From Lanius collurio (Eukaryota; Chordata; Aves; Passeriformes; Laniidae): a stretch of DNA of 64,000 nucleotides. The stretch spans positions 54,717,661 to 54,781,660 of the forward strand of contig JACBWW010000003.1 in the NCBI GenBank assembly GCA_020086605.1, written 5' to 3'. Position 1 is the stretch's first letter. Each line of letters starts with the position of its first letter. The position numbers were made by a program, and so were the translations under genes. Positions 62,901 through 64,000 of the stretch are shown here, one piece after another. Under the pieces are notes generated by a model. It made no database searches. It was not told the DNA's origin and saw nothing but the letters and a program-made list of their open reading frames with translations.

Positions 62901-64000
62901 GAAAGCATGACCAAGAAATGAATACTTGCATGAACTGGTGAACTGTTTGGCATTGTGTCTCTTGGCATCCTGATAAAGCCAAATATATATACAAAAGGAG
63001 TATTTCTCCTTTGTGATGAAGGTGAATTTACTCTACATTACTATTAACAACTGTCATAACTAAAAGTTATAGTATTCTAACAATGCTTTCATAAAAAAAA
63101 TCAGGGTAATAGATGACTGATACCTACTGGTACACCTAATGATTTGAGTATTAACTGTAGCACTAGAGATCACACTCCTTTCTCAGACTGAATAATGCTT
63201 TGGATCTCAAATTAGACAAACAGAGCAAAATATGCTCCAGTTTTCTCTATTCTGAAAAATATTTAGGCTAGCACTTACTGTACCTATGGTACATAGCTAA
63301 TTTTATTAAGATCTAGACACTTGACTGAAATTCAGCAAGTTCTTATGTCCTGTTTTGAATGGGGTCTTTACTCAGCAAAGAATACTGGTGACCTCCATGG
63401 TAAAGTACCAATTTTCCCTCCTCCAAAATCCTGTTCAAAGTTCATCCACATAGCTATCAATCAGCTTTCATGCATTTCCGAGAGCAACAGGACCTGAAGA
63501 TAGTTCATCCATTTATAAAGTCAGGAGGCAAAGAGAAGGAAAAAGCTTATTCTGTTACTAATACAGAATAGGGGCAAATAGATATCCAGAAAACCAACAT
63601 GCACTGGTGCCAGCAGATATCAATATTATCTGCAGCCTGTTCAATTCTGCACCTTCTATTGTGTGGCTGCTATGAGGACAAAGGAAGCAATCAGGTGCCT
63701 GGCATCAATTGATGCAGGACATGGAACCAGTGACTGATGGGGGTCAAACTGAAGTCAGGTTTGCATCACACTACATCATCTCTTTCAGAAATCACCTTTT
63801 GTGCAACACTCAAACATTGCCACATAGTAATTCTGGGTAGCTTTTCCCCAGAAGATTACAAAGCAAGAGGGGGAGACACAGAAAGTTTGTACATAATGTA
63901 ATGATTTGGAAGGTTGTTTGAAGGAATTAGCACTTATTAATTCCAAACATCTGAACATATGTAAAAAAAACACTAACCATAAGCAGCAAAAGCCACTATT
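59981..64000 (-). other. HAS2: HAS2 intron 1, 3' part
   Basis: This is sequence upstream of the first coding exon, ending on the minus strand in a good pyrimidine tract and TTTGCAG. It is AT-rich, contains the tandem repeat and hairpin at 60,465-60,559 and a short TA run near 61,295, and otherwise shows no gene, CpG island or recognisable transposon. No exon 1 or promoter is visible. Confidence 0.85.
60465..60559. repeat. 32-bp tandem duplication plus inverted copy (long hairpin)
   Basis: Two adjacent 32-base units (60465-60496 and 60497-60528) agree at 29 of 32 positions and share the core TTAAAACAGATG. A third, inverted copy of the core at about 60535-60559 lets 60495-60519 pair with it at about 23 of 25 positions, leaving a short AT-rich loop. 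I do not recognise a transposon family. It may be a MITE remnant or a quasi-palindrome made by template switching during replication. Confidence 0.8.

Larger units (their letters stand above)
49725..64000 (-). other. HAS2: HAS2 gene, partial (exon 1 and promoter outside window)
   Basis: This is the span of the hyaluronan synthase 2 gene visible in the window, read on the minus strand. It contains a 4.0 kb part of intron 1, coding exon 2, intron 2 (4,496 bp), coding exon 3, intron 3 (2,047 bp), coding exon 4 and a putative 2.05 kb 3' UTR. The coding segments total 1,662 bp including the stop (627 + 102 + 933), giving 553 residues, against 552 usual for vertebrate HAS2. All visible introns are phase 0 and have GT...AG ends. 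In vertebrates exon 1 is non-coding and lies several kb upstream of exon 2. Nothing promoter-like or CpG-rich is seen between 60,000 and 64,000, so exon 1 is inferred to lie outside. The 3' boundary is inferred from a poly(A) signal. Confidence 0.93.

Overview
This window looks like bird nuclear DNA, carrying one recognisable gene at its right end and a long non-coding stretch to its left. The gene is HAS2 (hyaluronan synthase 2) on the minus strand. Its three coding exons (59980-59354, 54857-54756, 52708-51776) join without a shift into a 553-residue protein with clean AG/GT splice borders. The bird call rests on several CR1 LINE fragments with their typical 3' ends, the low overall repeat content, and the absence of recognisable mammalian SINE or LINE-1 copies. 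Turtles and crocodilians also carry CR1, so they are not strictly excluded.

Layout, left to right. Positions 1 to about 49,700 hold no protein-coding gene that I can support. This stretch is mostly AT-rich unique sequence with truncated CR1 copies (2.8-3.4, 4.7-5.1, 25.97-26.4 and 48.7-49.1 kb, plus short 3' tails at 5.8, 22.5 and 46.1 kb), homopolymer tracts, a polypyrimidine tract at 25.1 kb, a (TCCA)14 microsatellite at 47.6 kb, two CTCF-like motifs (6.5 and 14.3 kb), and one clear CpG island at 37.4-37.7 kb with a NotI site. From about 49.7 to 51.8 kb lies the likely HAS2 3' UTR. From 51.8 to 60.0 kb are the HAS2 coding exons 4, 3 and 2. From 59,981 to the window end is part of intron 1. 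The non-coding exon 1 and the promoter are not recognisable here and probably lie beyond 64,000.

How it works together: HAS2 makes hyaluronan at the plasma membrane. The downstream desert may hold regulatory DNA for it (CpG island, CTCF-like sites), but that is inference from position and motif only. I found no operon, CRISPR array, tRNA or rRNA gene, and no clearly new biological system. The items most worth a second look are the isolated CpG island about 12 kb downstream of HAS2, a 32-bp tandem repeat plus long hairpin in intron 1, and the splice architecture of HAS2 itself.
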